Assembly: GCA_026210745.1 (NCBI GenBank)
Contig: CP110630.1
Coordinates: 6,014,001 to 6,078,000 of the forward strand
Direction of reading: 5' to 3'
Length of the DNA stretch: 64,000 nucleotides
From: Exobasidium rhododendri
Taxonomy: Eukaryota > Basidiomycota > Exobasidiomycetes > Exobasidiales > Exobasidiaceae
The notes beneath the pieces are model-generated. The model was given only the letters and a program-made list of their open reading frames with translations, was not told the DNA's origin and made no database searches. Shown here piece after piece: positions 30,636-41,670 of this stretch. The position numbers and the translations under genes were made by a program. Each line of letters starts with the position of its first letter. Within the stretch, counting starts at the first letter, position 1.

Positions 30636-32665
30636 ATGTTGGATGTTGCGATGGAAGGGACGGTGATCCTGGTCGCCTTCTCCCATGTCCTTCTGTCGCC
30701 TTATACCAAGGTGGAAGAGAGCTTCTCCATCCAGGCTATCCACGATATACTGGCTTTTGGCGTTACTCCGGCCTCGCTTGTCAAGGTGAGAGGATGGGAG
30801 GGGCGGTGGTGGATGAATGAGGAGGTCTTCAACAGCCTTCACTCACTGACATAGCATGTCCTACTCATAGTTTGACCACAACGTCTTCCCTGGAGCGGTG
30901 CCCCGTTCCTTCATAGGCCCACTGGCTCTATCTCTAATCAGCTACCCGTCGCTTCTCCTTCTCAGGATAGCAGGACTGCTACAGAACAGCGCTCATGCCG
31001 CTCTCGTTCTTCGATTGATCTTGGCCACGCTGTATGCAAGCAGTCTCATCTTCTTCTCACACAGAGCCTTTGATACATCGAAGCGAGAAGTACTGCAGAG
31101 AAAGGCGTTTCTCTTGATTAGTGCACTGCAATTCCACCCCCTATTCTGGGCTGGTCGCACCACACCGAATGGTATCGTCACACCTGTCGTCAATGCCGCC
31201 CTCGCTCTACTCTTCACTAGGAGGCGTAGCAGCAGTAGTACTGGATTCTATATTGGGCTGGCGCTCTTGACAGCCTCACAGGTAATATCTCGCATGGAGC
31301 TGGTGGGCATGGTCATACCTACAGCTTTCTGCGGATTGCTTCGAAGTAAGATGGAAGGACCTTCCTTTCGTCGTCTGAAGCTCATCGTCTTCACCGGCTT
31401 CATGGCAGCAGCAACAAGCGCTGGTGAGCATTCTAGATGAGACTGTGTTTCACTGCTCTTCAATTGAAGTCAACCTTTGTCTGTCAATATCACAGTGGCT
31501 ACTATTGTCGTTGATACCTACTTCTGGGATCGACCCTTTACAGTGTGGAACCCTTTCCGGCCATCTTCGAATGAGGCAAAAGGTCTTCTCTGGCCAGAAT
31601 TAGAGGCAATCCTATTCAACGTGGTACAAGGGAAGAGCTCGGATTGGGGAGTGAGTAGAAGTATGGCATACGTTTAGCCCTTGATGCCTCTTTCTGACGA
31701 TTATCCGTTCGCAGACGAGTCCATGGCATACATACTTGACAGTACACCTACCAAAATTGCTATCCTTCTTTACCCCTCTATGCTTGCTAGGAATCGCGAC
31801 AGAAGTATGGTCAACATCGCATCGTCTTTCCATGCTGGTCGTCATCGTGACTCACGTTGTCATTCTCAGCCAATTGGGTCACAAGGAGACAAGGTTCATC
31901 TCGTATCTTGTTCCCCTATTGAATATCTTTACAGCCAAAGGGATGGTGACACTCTGGAATCCCTCGCTCAAGACTTCTCCACTCTTGAGGATAGCAGGGA
32001 GAACAAGCATCCTCCTTGCCATAGCAACGACAGCTCTTGTCACACTGGTCTCTATCAGAGCTAGTGCGGACAATTATCCCGGGGGAGTAGCGATGGATAT
32101 TCTTCACAAGATTGTACAGTATGAAGATGGTTAGTGAGAGATCCTCTTCATCATCATGACATGGGCATGCTGACCCACAGATTCTTCCATCGCAGTGAAT
32201 GTCCACATCGATGTATTGCCAGCGATGACGGGAGTAAACTTGTTTCAATCTATCTATCTCCCCCGAGAAGACAGCTCACTGGGTATAAGACTGATGCCTT
32301 CTGTGCTGCTCTCCTCCTCGACCAATAAAATCAAGGCGGATTGGACATGGACGTATGACAAGACGGAGGATCTAGACAAGCTTGACGGAGAGCAATGGAA
32401 GCCATTCACTCATTTGATCAGCGAAGATAAAGACTGCCACTTTCCGGAACTCTTTGAAACCCTTCTTCCTCACGCTTTTGTGGAATTCGATGGACTCTCG
32501 AGAAGGAGACCAAAGGAATGGCTTCGTTCTTTGTCGTCTGCCCCAGCTCACTGCCGGCGAGTCGGCCTTCTACAATGGAGCTGCCTTGAAGACTTCTTAC
32601 CGCTTTCTTTTCGATGGAAAGAGGTCGTATGGCTATGTCAGCGCCGAGAGATACACAAACCTTAG
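30636..32665 (+). CDS. ALG12: Dol-P-Man alpha-1,6-mannosyltransferase Alg12
   Basis: Exons 30636-30785, 30871-31423, 31496-31650, 31715-32129 and 32181-32665 join to 585 residues. GT22-family marks of Alg12 are LLSPYTKVEESFSIQAIHDI, HNVFPGAVPRSFIGP, GRTTPNGIVTPV, WGTSPWHTYL, LGHKETRFISYLVP and VNVHIDVLPAMTGVNLF. Many hydrophobic segments fit a polytopic ER enzyme. It adds the eighth mannose to the lipid-linked N-glycan precursor. The first part of exon 5 is secure to about SEDKDCHF. Beyond that the C-terminus is doubtful: another frame over 32550-32696 (LKTSYRFLFDGKRSYGYVSA) also looks protein-like, so a missed intron or a sequence error near 32460-32560 is possible. Confidence 0.9.
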
Positions 32666-32832
32666 GCAGCCCAGGACGTCTTCCACTGATGTGTAATAAT
32701 CTGTCTTGATTGATCAATGCACTGGGGAAGGTAGACATGACTTCTATGGGACATTGAAACAGGGCGCAGGACGGGCGCATGGTCTACACGGAGCGATAAA
32801 AGGAAAAGCGTGATAAAATCCAGGAGTTCGGG

Positions 32833-34659
32833 TCACATAGGTGGCCTAGGAGCCTGTCGGCTGGTCTTGAGATCTCTGTAGTCAAAGTAGATGGCTCCCA
32901 GTAGAAAGACGACGACGGTGACACCACAAGCAATGGCAGCATTGTAGAACGCGCACCATCCCCCACCAACATTGCACTTCTTGCCCAGCCCCAAGCTTAC
33001 AACATCACATGCGATCCAAAGTATGCACAAGATAATGTCCCAAGTGGTAAAAAGCTTCACTTTGCTCCTGGCAAGTCGCCACCTTCGCTGCATTTGGATA
33101 TTGCCCATTACGCCGAAGCCGTTCTTGCGCTTCTTGGATCTTCTTGCATCACCCGGCAATCGTTCGTCATTCACATCATCGTTATCTTTGTTCCTCCTTC
33201 CCATGCCAAGCAAAGAAGGATCTACGATGAGGTTGACGGTGGGTGGCATTGCCCCCTTTCCATACTTGCCCTTCTTTCCCTTTCCGTCTGAACTTCCTCC
33301 ACCAGACAAGACTGGGATGATCATCCCGCCCAAGAGACTGTCGGGATCCCCTCCCGCTTTGAGCTCTTTTCGCATGGGATCGCAGCAGCAAGCACGCAAG
33401 ACATGAAGGTAGAGAAGGACGAGCAGGCTGATCACCGAACAAGCGTATAATATGTACGCTGGAGCCGTGCCCTTGGGTGCTGGTGAGGAAGTAGAAGTAG
33501 TCTTTACCAACAACGCTCCTCCCAAGCCACAGGCACAGCCGGCCGTGGTGATGATGCCGATGGAAACTCGAAGGGCCGTCCTCCATTTTGGTCGCTCAGT
33601 GATCAGTCGACCTTTGCTTGTAACACTGCCCAATGGCAAGTCTTCATCTTCTCCAATCACATCGTCACCATCATCGTCATCGTCGTCGCCACCATACTTT
33701 TCATTGCTGTTTTGACCTTTTGACCCCTTCACCTTGCCGAATTCTTTCTCCAGCATCCTTATCCGCTCTTCCTTGACAAAGTCTGTCATTCCTGGTTGAC
33801 CGTAGACATGCCCGTACTGTCCTGTGGTGCCGCTTCGAGTTGGTGCACTTTCTGACTCCCATCCACCTTGTCCAGGTGGTGGAGGAACGCTGGTATAAGC
33901 ACGTCCGTTGGTAGATGTGTCACCGTTATACCATGTTCGTGACCAAGGAGGAAAGTCAGGCAGTACTTCGCCAGGCTTGGAAGCACGAGGATGTCCAGAG
34001 TAGTGATGAGGCGCCGAGACACCAAAGAAACCTGGCTCAGAACCATTTTCAAATGATACAGGAGATCGATAGGCATGCGAGGAAGAGTTGGAAGGCGGCG
34101 CACCTGCATACCAGTAATAGTCGTTGACTGGAACAGGTCCGCTCTCCCGCTCTGGAAAGGCGCCGGGAAAAAGGTGATGTTCATAGGCGTTGGACTGCTG
34201 AAGAGGAGGGTATCCTGGAGGAGAGGATGTAGTTGATAGAGGGTGATGATCTTGACTGTAGAGGGAGTGAACGTCCCATGAGTTTCCTCGCTGTGTCTCA
34301 TGAGGTGGAGACGAGTAAGACGAGCGAGCTGGAGGAGCCGAGCTGTAGGACGAGCGAGCAGGAGTTGGAGAGCTATACGACGATCGCGATGGGGGCGTAC
34401 TTCTATACAAAGGTCCGACTCTCTGCGCAGAAGACTGGTTCATTGGCTGTTGAGCCAAGCCTAGTTTCCTCTCATCGTAGTCGTAGTCTAGATCTGCTCC
34501 GTTCGCCATCGATGGCGTTGCGTCGTTATAGACGGGGTAGGAATCAGGACGTTCCGAGCGAGAAGTTGATGAGCCTCCACCACTCATTCGAGGCTTGTCA
34601 GTAAAGGTCATATGCGTATCAGCCCCCGTTCTTTGGTAGTCCTGACCCGCATGATACAT
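32833..34659 (-). CDS. Hypothetical four-TM membrane protein, 608 residues
   Basis: One exon, no recognised family. The N-terminal about 375 residues are disordered, rich in Ser, Tyr, Pro and Gly, with a short repeat of the form ARSSYSS[PA] seen three to four times near residues 93-120 and an acidic GGDDDDDDGDDV patch. Four hydrophobic helices follow: two adjacent (VSIGIITTAGCACGLGGALL; YILYACSVISLLVLLYLHVL), then, after a Lys/Arg-rich loop, two more (IILCILWIACDVVSLGLG; AIACGVTVVVFLLGAIYF). The TM arrangement and a tail of about 17 residues recall fungal MARVEL-like proteins, but no motif proves this. The gene is tail-to-tail with ALG12. Confidence 0.72.
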   Translation of the reverse strand: MYHAGQDYQRTGADTHMTFTDKPRMSGGGSSTSRSERPDSYPVYNDATPSMANGADLDYDYDERKLGLAQQPMNQSSAQRVGPLYRSTPPSRSSYSSPTPARSSYSSAPPARSSYSSPPHETQRGNSWDVHSLYSQDHHPLSTTSSPPGYPPLQQSNAYEHHLFPGAFPERESGPVPVNDYYWYAGAPPSNSSSHAYRSPVSFENGSEPGFFGVSAPHHYSGHPRASKPGEVLPDFPPWSRTWYNGDTSTNGRAYTSVPPPPGQGGWESESAPTRSGTTGQYGHVYGQPGMTDFVKEERIRMLEKEFGKVKGSKGQNSNEKYGGDDDDDDGDDVIGEDEDLPLGSVTSKGRLITERPKWRTALRVSIGIITTAGCACGLGGALLVKTTSTSSPAPKGTAPAYILYACSVISLLVLLYLHVLRACCCDPMRKELKAGGDPDSLLGGMIIPVLSGGGSSDGKGKKGKYGKGAMPPTVNLIVDPSLLGMGRRNKDNDDVNDERLPGDARRSKKRKNGFGVMGNIQMQRRWRLARSKVKLFTTWDIILCILWIACDVVSLGLGKKCNVGGGWCAFYNAAIACGVTVVVFLLGAIYFDYRDLKTSRQAPRPPM

Positions 34660-35178
34660 GATGAGAGAGAGTCGTATAAGGGGTATAGTTGATCGTTAAT
34701 AGAAATTGCCCTGCCTTTGACCAATGGAGGGTTTGGTGGCAGAGACAGGATGTATCTATGTGTCGTTACGAATCGTGTCTGGGTCAATCAGGTCATTATT
34801 GGAGTGTCGATAGCAGCATTGTCTAGGGGAGGTAGGGTGCGGTGGACGGGGAGGAGGGGGTTGATGGAGTCTCCTCTTCTACTCCAGACTACGGAGAGTT
34901 GCCCTTCATTACCCTAACCCTCCCTTCATCTAGGCACCTAAGTTGTGGCCCCTAAATGACTCCACTACCAAAAACGCGGCGGCATCGCGACACAAAATAG
35001 AAATGAATTTAGAGTTGGCTTTGCTAGATATATACATATTTAGAGTGTACCATACTGATTCTCTCTACGACAACCCTACCTTTACTTTCAGATTGGTGTT
35101 ATTCACATATAATTAGCGGAGAGACGCCTACTACGAAGTCCAATTTCTTCTTCTTCCTCTCCTTCTGCCAGACTTCTG
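34660..35178. promoter_or_regulatory. Intergenic, divergent promoter region
   Basis: 519 bases between the starts of the membrane-protein gene (-) and TSC10 (+). An AT-rich stretch with TATATATACATATTT-like sequence lies at about 35021-35040. No other structure is seen. Confidence 0.4.
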
Positions 35179-36610
35179 ATGAGCCTTGCGTTTGACTACC
35201 CAAAGGCTTATATAGCATCCGCTCTCATAGCTGTGACTGTGACAGTGCTGTTGCTACCACTGATGGGCATCCGACTTCCTTTCACCGCTCCTGCGTGGTC
35301 TTGCAAGGGGAAGGTAAGTGAATGGAGTATAGCTCCTTGAATCCAATGCCATCTTGACATCTCTACATTCCATCAGCATATCTTCATCACTGGCGGATCG
35401 CAAGGCTTGGGCCTGGCACTGGCTGAAATCGTCGCCTCGAAAGGCGCCGATGTAACCATTTGCTCACGCTCAAAGGACAAATTGGAGGAAGCAATTTCGC
35501 TCGTGAAGGTGTGTGTCTCTTTTAGTATTCTCCTTCTCAGCGATCTTCAAATGACATTACTGATGCACGATGCAAGTACAGTCTCGCATTGTCTCACCAT
35601 CGCAGAAAATAGCATATACAGTCGCCGACGTCAGCACTTTTGAGGGCGCGAGCAATGCCATCGAGTCAACACTAGACGTTTCGTCTTCACCTGATGCTGT
35701 GGGTCGAATACCTGACACAGTATTCTGCTGTGCTGGTGCTTCGAAGCCAGGTTACTTTGTTCAGCAGACGGAGGCAGATTTTTTATCTGGATTCAAGACG
35801 ATATACATGACTGCACTGTCTACTTCACACGTACGTTTCCCCCCGCCTTACCCCTTGGCAGTTCCACCTTTTGAAAGACTTTTCTTATAATCTGACACTC
35901 CAATCATCACAGGCCGCTGCCAAGCTTTTTGTAAAGATTGGAAAGAAAGATGCCAAAATCGTCCTCGTCAGCTCAACTCTAGGTCTCATGGGCCTTGTTG
36001 GCTATAGTCAGTATGCACCGATGAAATTTGCTCTTCGAGGCGAGTACGACGCAAAGGTGGCCAGAGGAGATGTTGCTCTTTGCTTATCGTATTTCCCAAC
36101 TTCTCCGTCCCTTTGCAGGACTAGCGGAGTGCCTACGATCAGAATTCCAGCTATACGACATCTCCATTCATGCTTACTTTCCTGGTACGATCCTCTCCCC
36201 TGGCTTTCAAGAAGAAAACAAGACCAAACCGGCTCTTACGAAGAAGCTTGAAGGTGGCGAATCAGATGGACAGACTCCAGAACAATGTGCCCGTGGTCTA
36301 CTGAAAGGTGAGAGGAAGAAGAGAAGAGGAGACCTTCACGAGCGGCCATGGCAAGCTTGCTGATCACGGCTCTCTGTTACCATCAGGCGTCGAAGCAAAT
36401 CACTTCTTCATTACTACCGACTTTCTTACCGAACTCTTTCGAGCCTCCTCTGCTACTGGTGGCAGTATTCCCAGCAACAACTGGCTACTCGATCGTGCCA
36501 AGGCATTCATTGCGCTGATAGGGCTTCCAATATGGAGATTGACAGAAGAGCGAATGACGATACGAGGCTATCGAGAGGAACACCGCAAGGAAATTGCACA
36601 ACACGAATAG
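35179..36610 (+). CDS. TSC10: 3-ketodihydrosphingosine reductase Tsc10
   Basis: Exons 35179-35313, 35377-35508, 35582-35830, 35913-36039, 36119-36307 and 36387-36610 join to 351 residues. An N-terminal membrane anchor (ALIAVTVTVLLLPLMGIRL) precedes a classical SDR domain: TGGSQGLGLALAE, CCAGASKPG, LVSSTLGLMGLVGYSQYAPM with the YxxxK site changed to YAPMK (Lys kept), then YFPGTILSPGFQEENKTKP, the Tsc10 signature. It reduces 3-ketosphinganine to sphinganine with NADPH on the ER. Intron 4 begins with GC rather than GT (36040-36041, GCGAGT): only this junction joins KFALRG to LAECLRSEF in frame. Confidence 0.92.
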
Positions 36611-37102
36611 TCTTTCATCTATACAGCGCTAGGAGAGGTGACGCTTAGATCCACCTTTTACGAACTAAATGCATTGTACTGTATTGATGTTTCTATCCAA
36701 TCGCCCGGCATCTTTCAGTATCTCTGTGGCCAACGTTGCCTCCTCTCTCTTTCCCAACGCGAGCCCAGCGGAAGGACTTTGATTTGGGGCATCTGAGCGC
36801 GCCCCCCGCGTCTTTGGGGGAATTTCCTGAACTTAAAAGCTCGAACAAGTGTGCGCACAGGCCACGGCAGATGATAAGAATCGAGGAATTGCAGTGGCAT
36901 CTAGAGTCATTGTACGGATACAGAGAGGCAGTGTAGGTGAGGGGCGAGGAAATGGATCGAAATCATGATCCGTGGGGGCGGCGACAGATTTCCTGATAAG
37001 AGCGAGGGTCAGCTCAGCATCTGGCAGTCGGTAACCCTCATCCACCTAGCAAATTCACACCCTCTCTCTCGCATCCATTCTAAAACGCTGCAATCCCCAA
37101 AC
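36611..37102. other. Intergenic
   Basis: This is the 3' flank of TSC10 and the upstream region of the small gene that follows. No supported feature is present. Confidence 0.4.
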
Positions 37103-37390
37103 ATGTTCGCCTCTGCCATTCGTCGATTCTCCGTCGCAGCACCACGCTTGACTCCCCCTCCAGGTAGTATGGCAAAGTCAGGCTCCAGCGCTGCTCCTTC
37201 ATCATCTCGTCGAGTGGGTATGATGCCTTCCAAGCAAGAGAGCTCCGCTACCGCGAGTGCGCCGTCGAGTCAAGAAGCAAAGGATCAGATTGCTCAGTCT
37301 TCCAACTTCGACGACGTCTTGACTGTCGGAAACGTCAGCTCTCATTGTGATGGCCAGAAGATCAGTAGAGCCTCCGAAGGATCAATTTGA
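37103..37390 (+). CDS. Possible small mitochondrial protein, gene model uncertain
   Basis: The frame from ATG 37103 gives 95 residues that start like a mitochondrial presequence (MFASAIRRFSVAAPRL: Arg, Ser, Ala, no acidic residues) and go on as a Ser/Ala-rich chain. A second frame overlaps its end and runs 37323-37438 with protein-like content (MARRSVEPPKDQFEGLFISL), ending at a good donor (GTGAGT at 37439) with an acceptor (CAACAG) ending at 37501. A spliced gene joining the presequence to that frame is therefore possible, but I found no good donor in the first frame. I do not recognise either protein. Confidence 0.35.
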   Translation: MFASAIRRFSVAAPRLTPPPGSMAKSGSSAAPSSSRRVGMMPSKQESSATASAPSSQEAKDQIAQSSNFDDVLTVGNVSSHCDGQKISRASEGSI

Positions 37391-38670
37391 AGGGCTTTTT
37401 ATCTCACTCCGTCCCTTAATGAAACCTCTTCATATGGTGAGTTCATACGGGATCAAGGAGTGGGAAAGCAAAAGTTCTCACACACTTTTGGCCTTTCAAC
37501 AGACATTATTTAAGCGCTTCGACCCTCATGTGTCACCCTCCCATATATACAGTACAAACGTGTAGAGTCTCCTGTGTGACTTTCTCAGCTCGGCGGAATA
37601 ATGACCCTTCTTGGTGCCTCTTCATACTCGATTAGTAAGCAGAAGAGTTGACCCTTGACCCTTGTAGCTGCGCTTTAAATGACATTAGTAAGCAGGTCGA
37701 GCACACTCAGACACTTGCTGATGAGTCCTGTCAATGCAAGGCTGAGGTCGTGACGGACTAGTCTGTCTACTTGGTGCGGCTGAAAGATAGGGAGCCCGCA
37801 CCATCAGATAGAGTGCTCTGACGTCCACCCAATGAGGTGTCCCTGATAAGAGCTTTCGCAATCATTGTGTCCTGGAGATTGCAATTGTCCTTCAGATTGC
37901 GGTGACGGGCTCTAGATTGGATGTCATATTGCTTTAGAAACGCATGCAGTCCAGTGCGATGATAAATGAGTTCTGCTGCAGATTCTCTGTTTTAGTTCGA
38001 TTAGAGTCAAGAAAGGAAAAAAAAAAAAAAAAAAGGGGGGGAGAAAGTGTGATTGACAGGCACTACATAGGTGGGTTATTTTGGGCAGGGCACTTCCACC
38101 GTGCTTCCACACCAGATCTTTATTTCTCCTTTTTAAGCTTGTATCGGAAATTGATAGACAGGCTTCCATATGCGCGTCTAAGCTCATTCCCCCCGATTAT
38201 TTCTATTTAAGCGCATATCACAATTGCATTTAGTCTACCTCGAGAAAGCCAAATGATGTGTGTGACAGAGAAGGAGAAAGAGATGTGGAATCGAGATTGC
38301 TTTATCAGGCCATTATCAGAGCCGCGATTGGCCCTGGCTCTTAGATCGCAAGGAGATGTCTTCACAACACGCAATAGAGCTCTGCCTCGGGAGGATTCGT
38401 TGCGACAGTTCTATTCGTACAGCAGAGGTTGAGCTTAATTAATTCTGCTCTTTCTATTGGGCAAAGGAGGGAACAACGTCGGGGAGGAGAAGAGAAGGAG
38501 AGACTTTCTTGAATGTATTCGTGCTTGCCTCGCCGTGCTGCTGCCGCTCTCCTCTTCCCTTTTCCCTTTTCTCACTTTCAGTCCCCTTCCCCCACAATTC
38601 TTCCTCTTTCCTCTTCCAACTCTACCTCATCCATTCACACATCCACTCACTTGCTCTCTTAGACATCACC
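37391..38670. other. Long intergenic region with A/G tract and GATA sites
   Basis: About 1.3 kb. It holds a homopolymer junction at 38017-38041 (about 18 A then 7 G) and four TGATAA words: plus strand 37844-37849 and 37960-37965, minus strand 38302-38307 and 38313-38318. The last 130 bases are pyrimidine-rich, as often seen before fungal start codons. No gene is supported, apart from a possible extra exon of the uncertain small gene at the left edge. Confidence 0.5.
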
Positions 38671-40103
38671 ATGCATCTTTCTCGTCTAGCGATTCCCTTT
38701 GCAGCGATGGCCGGGATTGCGTCTGCTCAAGTTGCTATGGAGAGTGGCATGACGGCAGACTCGCATTGCGGAGACGTGAGTTGGGACGAGTCTATGCCGA
38801 GATACAAAGACGACTTTTCTGATGACGGTCATTTTCCAGGGCTACTGCTTCACCGCACTCTATGTCCCTTCAAGCAAAGCGCTCAACTACACGCTTGTAG
38901 TACCTCAAGGTGGTGAACAGCTGGGATGGTACAGTGTAGCGCAGGGCACCCAGATGGTAGGCGCAAACATGGCAGTCAACTGGGTCAATTCAGATATGAG
39001 CACCACTACTTCCCACCGAGGTACTACAAAAGAAGTACAGCCACTGGAATCAGAAGTGACAACTTCCGCTGGATTCGTCGTCAATCAAGGAGTGTCTGTG
39101 TCGAAGACAAACTTGACTGTCTGGTCCTGGAATTTCCCTCAACAGGATGCGCCAACTAATGCGATGAGCCATGTCTTTGCCATGTCAAGCACTTCCCCTT
39201 CGACGAGTGATTCCAGTGCTACAATCTACAAGCACGATCGGTACGATACCGAAATCACTCTTGATCTCACTAAAGCATACACTGGCGCAGCCCCTGCTGG
39301 TTTGACCTCATTGTCATCCGTCTCCTCCGTATCTCCCTCCCCGACCACGGCTGCACTGCGCGATCTCCACAGCAACATCACACGGATCTACCTCGTCCAC
39401 ATGGTGCGTGACGATGTACTGACGGTGCCGGAACTCGTAGTTGCTAAATTCCTAATCCCTGCTCTCTTCCATTTTAGATTTTCATGGTCGTAGGCTGGAT
39501 GTTGATTGCACCACTTGGAATCTTGATCGCTCGCTACGGTCGAACCTTGTTCAAGTGGTTCCCAGCTCATCGAGGGCTGCAATTATTCGCGACTCTCCTG
39601 ATCTTCATTGCCTTCTTCCTTGCAATTGCAGCAGTGGGTATGACCGGCGGAGCTCACTTTGCCTACACGCATAACAAGGTCGGTCTAGCCCTCTTCATCC
39701 TACTCTTCGTCCAAATTGCTCTTGGAGTGGGCTCTCATGCATACCGCGGCAAGACGGGAAAGCGCTACATTGGTTACGCTCACGCTCCTCTTGGATTGGT
39801 CTTATTTGGTGAGTTCCAAGTGTCGGCTCTACTCGTACAAGTGACAATACTAATGGCGACTTGTCTTCTTCCTTTGTAGGCTTATCTGTCTGGCAGATTC
39901 ACCTTGGCTTTGCCATCTGGAAATGGGAACCTCCCATGTATGCAAGCTACATCATCTACGGTTGGGCCGGTCTCATGTTCTTGCTTTACATTGTCGGTTT
40001 CGTATTCTTGCCAAAAGAATTGCGTCAAGATCGTGCCACATCAGAGACAAAGAGCAATCTGTCGGATGAGCAATTAACCGCAGAAATCAATCGCAGCCCA
40101 TAG
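38671..40103 (+). CDS. DOMON-cytochrome b561 membrane protein
   Basis: Exons 38671-38775, 38840-39403, 39478-39808 and 39880-40103 join to 407 residues. A signal peptide (MHLSRLAIPFAAMAGIASAQ) leads a DOMON-like extracellular domain of about 200 residues (YCFTALYVPSSK ... GWYSVAQGTQMVGANMAVNW). Five to six membrane helices of cytochrome b561 type follow, with histidines suited to two hemes (HRGLQ, GAHFAYTHNKVG, SHAYR, YAHAPLG, IHLGF). Such fused proteins pass electrons across membranes, for example for ferric reduction or to a cellobiose-dehydrogenase-like partner. Introns fall at the signal-peptide end and at the DOMON/b561 border, matching the domain limits. The acceptor of its electrons is unknown. 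Confidence 0.88.
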
Positions 40104-40500
40104 ATCAAGCGAAGAAAAAGAGAAAGAAGAAGACCCAAAAAAAAAAGATCACTCGAAGTGCTCAGAATTATCTGTATATATTACTATCTCGTGCCTGCCG
40201 CTATCACCGCCTGCCTAATCTATTCCATTCTCTTCCACCGTTTGTCGAGGTTTGGCTTCTTTCAGTCTGTCACCTTTGACTTATTGAGAGACGTCGCCAT
40301 ACTCTCCCTTGAGGTCCTACGCAAGGAGGGGCGATCTGTACCAAAGTTGCGGGTATTGGCCAGTCAGTGCCTGGCCGGGGGGATAAGGCACACGTGTTTT
40401 CCCAATTTTTGAAAATGAATAGGAATTCTGGGAAGATCATGACCACCTTACCTCTCCACCTTCGAGCCTGTTTCGTCCCGAGGAACCCGCTCGTCTCATC
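40104..40500. other. Intergenic with a CACGTG site
   Basis: This is the 3' flank of the b561 gene and promoter of BCP1. CACGTG at 40391-40396 lies 105 bases before the BCP1 start. No gene is supported. Confidence 0.5.
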
Positions 40501-41609
40501 ATGGCGAGCAAGAGAAAAGCCGAATCAATAGCGGTTGACGCAGCCGCCGAAGATTCTGACGACTCCGACTATGCTCCCTCTGCTATCGATGTCTCTTTCG
40601 ATTACGTTTCACCCACCGAGATTGATTTTGCTGCATTGAAGCGGCTAAGCCAACAGCTCTTTTCGACTCATTCAATTGAACTGAATCTAGCTGCTTTAGT
40701 GGACGACATTATATCGTGGGGCATGAAAGAGTCGATAGGGACAGTGGTAAAAGTTGAAGACGACGAAGATGCAGATCCGTTCGCCTTTGCCAGCGTCATC
40801 AATCTGGCGTCACCGTCTTCGTCCGCGATTCAAAGTGAAGGAAGCAAATCTCTTCGAGCCTATTATAAACAAATTCTCAACACCAGCACAGCATCATCAT
40901 CAAAGTCAGCACAAAGTATCAATGGGCTACTGAATTCTAGCACTGCAAAGCCACTTCAGATCTTCCATGAACGGATGATCAACCTTCCTCCTCAAATAAT
41001 GCCACCCCTCTATCGCATGCTTTTTGATGAAGTAGCTGCCAATGCAGACCTAGATGTGAGTGGCTAATTGCAATGCCGAGAAGTTAGCCTTGAGAAAGCC
41101 AGATCTTTGAACCAACAAGACTTGTACAGGCCGCAACACATCTCGTCTTCTTCTCGCGCGTCTTTTCTACTGCAGCTTTCGCTGATGAGAGTGAGGAGGA
41201 GGAGGGGAGTAGCCAACTGCAGAAGAATACAAAAAGGTCAAATGGCAAGAAGCAAAAGAAAGCGACTCCCAAGAACAAGGCGATTGGGAAGATGAAGACG
41301 AATGATGAAACGGGCGAAGAAGAAATGGGACTCTTTCACCCCGAAGATGCTATCCTTGCTAAGGTGAGTGCCAGCTCAGGCAGAGGATTTCCTTCTTCTT
41401 ATACGGTCTTCTTTCCTCCTGCTCATCTTCTTCTTGCCTCTATCTAGTACGCCCTCTACTCGTTCACCTATCGATTTCCTGCCCCGAAAGACTCGGACGA
41501 CTCATTTAATGCCCCAATGTACGCTCGCATAGCGGTAGTCAAGAGAGACAAGGAGACTTTGCGAGCCTTTCTGCAGGACATTGAGGCCGCTTTTGCTGTA
41601 CCAGTGTAG
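40501..41609 (+). CDS. BCP1: Bcp1/BCCIP family protein
   Basis: Exons 40501-41055, 41130-41363 and 41448-41609 join to 316 residues. The family pattern is clear: acidic head (AAEDSDDSDYAP), IDVSFDYVSPTEIDFAALKR, LVDDIISWGMKESIGTVVKV, DADPFAFASVINL, LPPQIMPPLYRMLFDEV, then FHPEDAILAKYALYSFTYRF. In yeast Bcp1 chaperones ribosomal protein Rpl23 and helps nuclear export; human BCCIP links to BRCA2 and p21. A Lys/Ser-rich insert separates the second and third blocks, as is usual. The gene converges on SGT1 with 61 bases between stops. Confidence 0.93.
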
Positions 41610-41670
41610 AATGTCTGTATATAATACATGAAAAGAGTCTATCGCGACTCTCCCCTATCAATGTCCTCGC

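Noticed and set aside
34905-34925. CCCTAACCC-like sequence suggesting a telomere repeat
   Set aside because: Only one short imperfect unit; no array.
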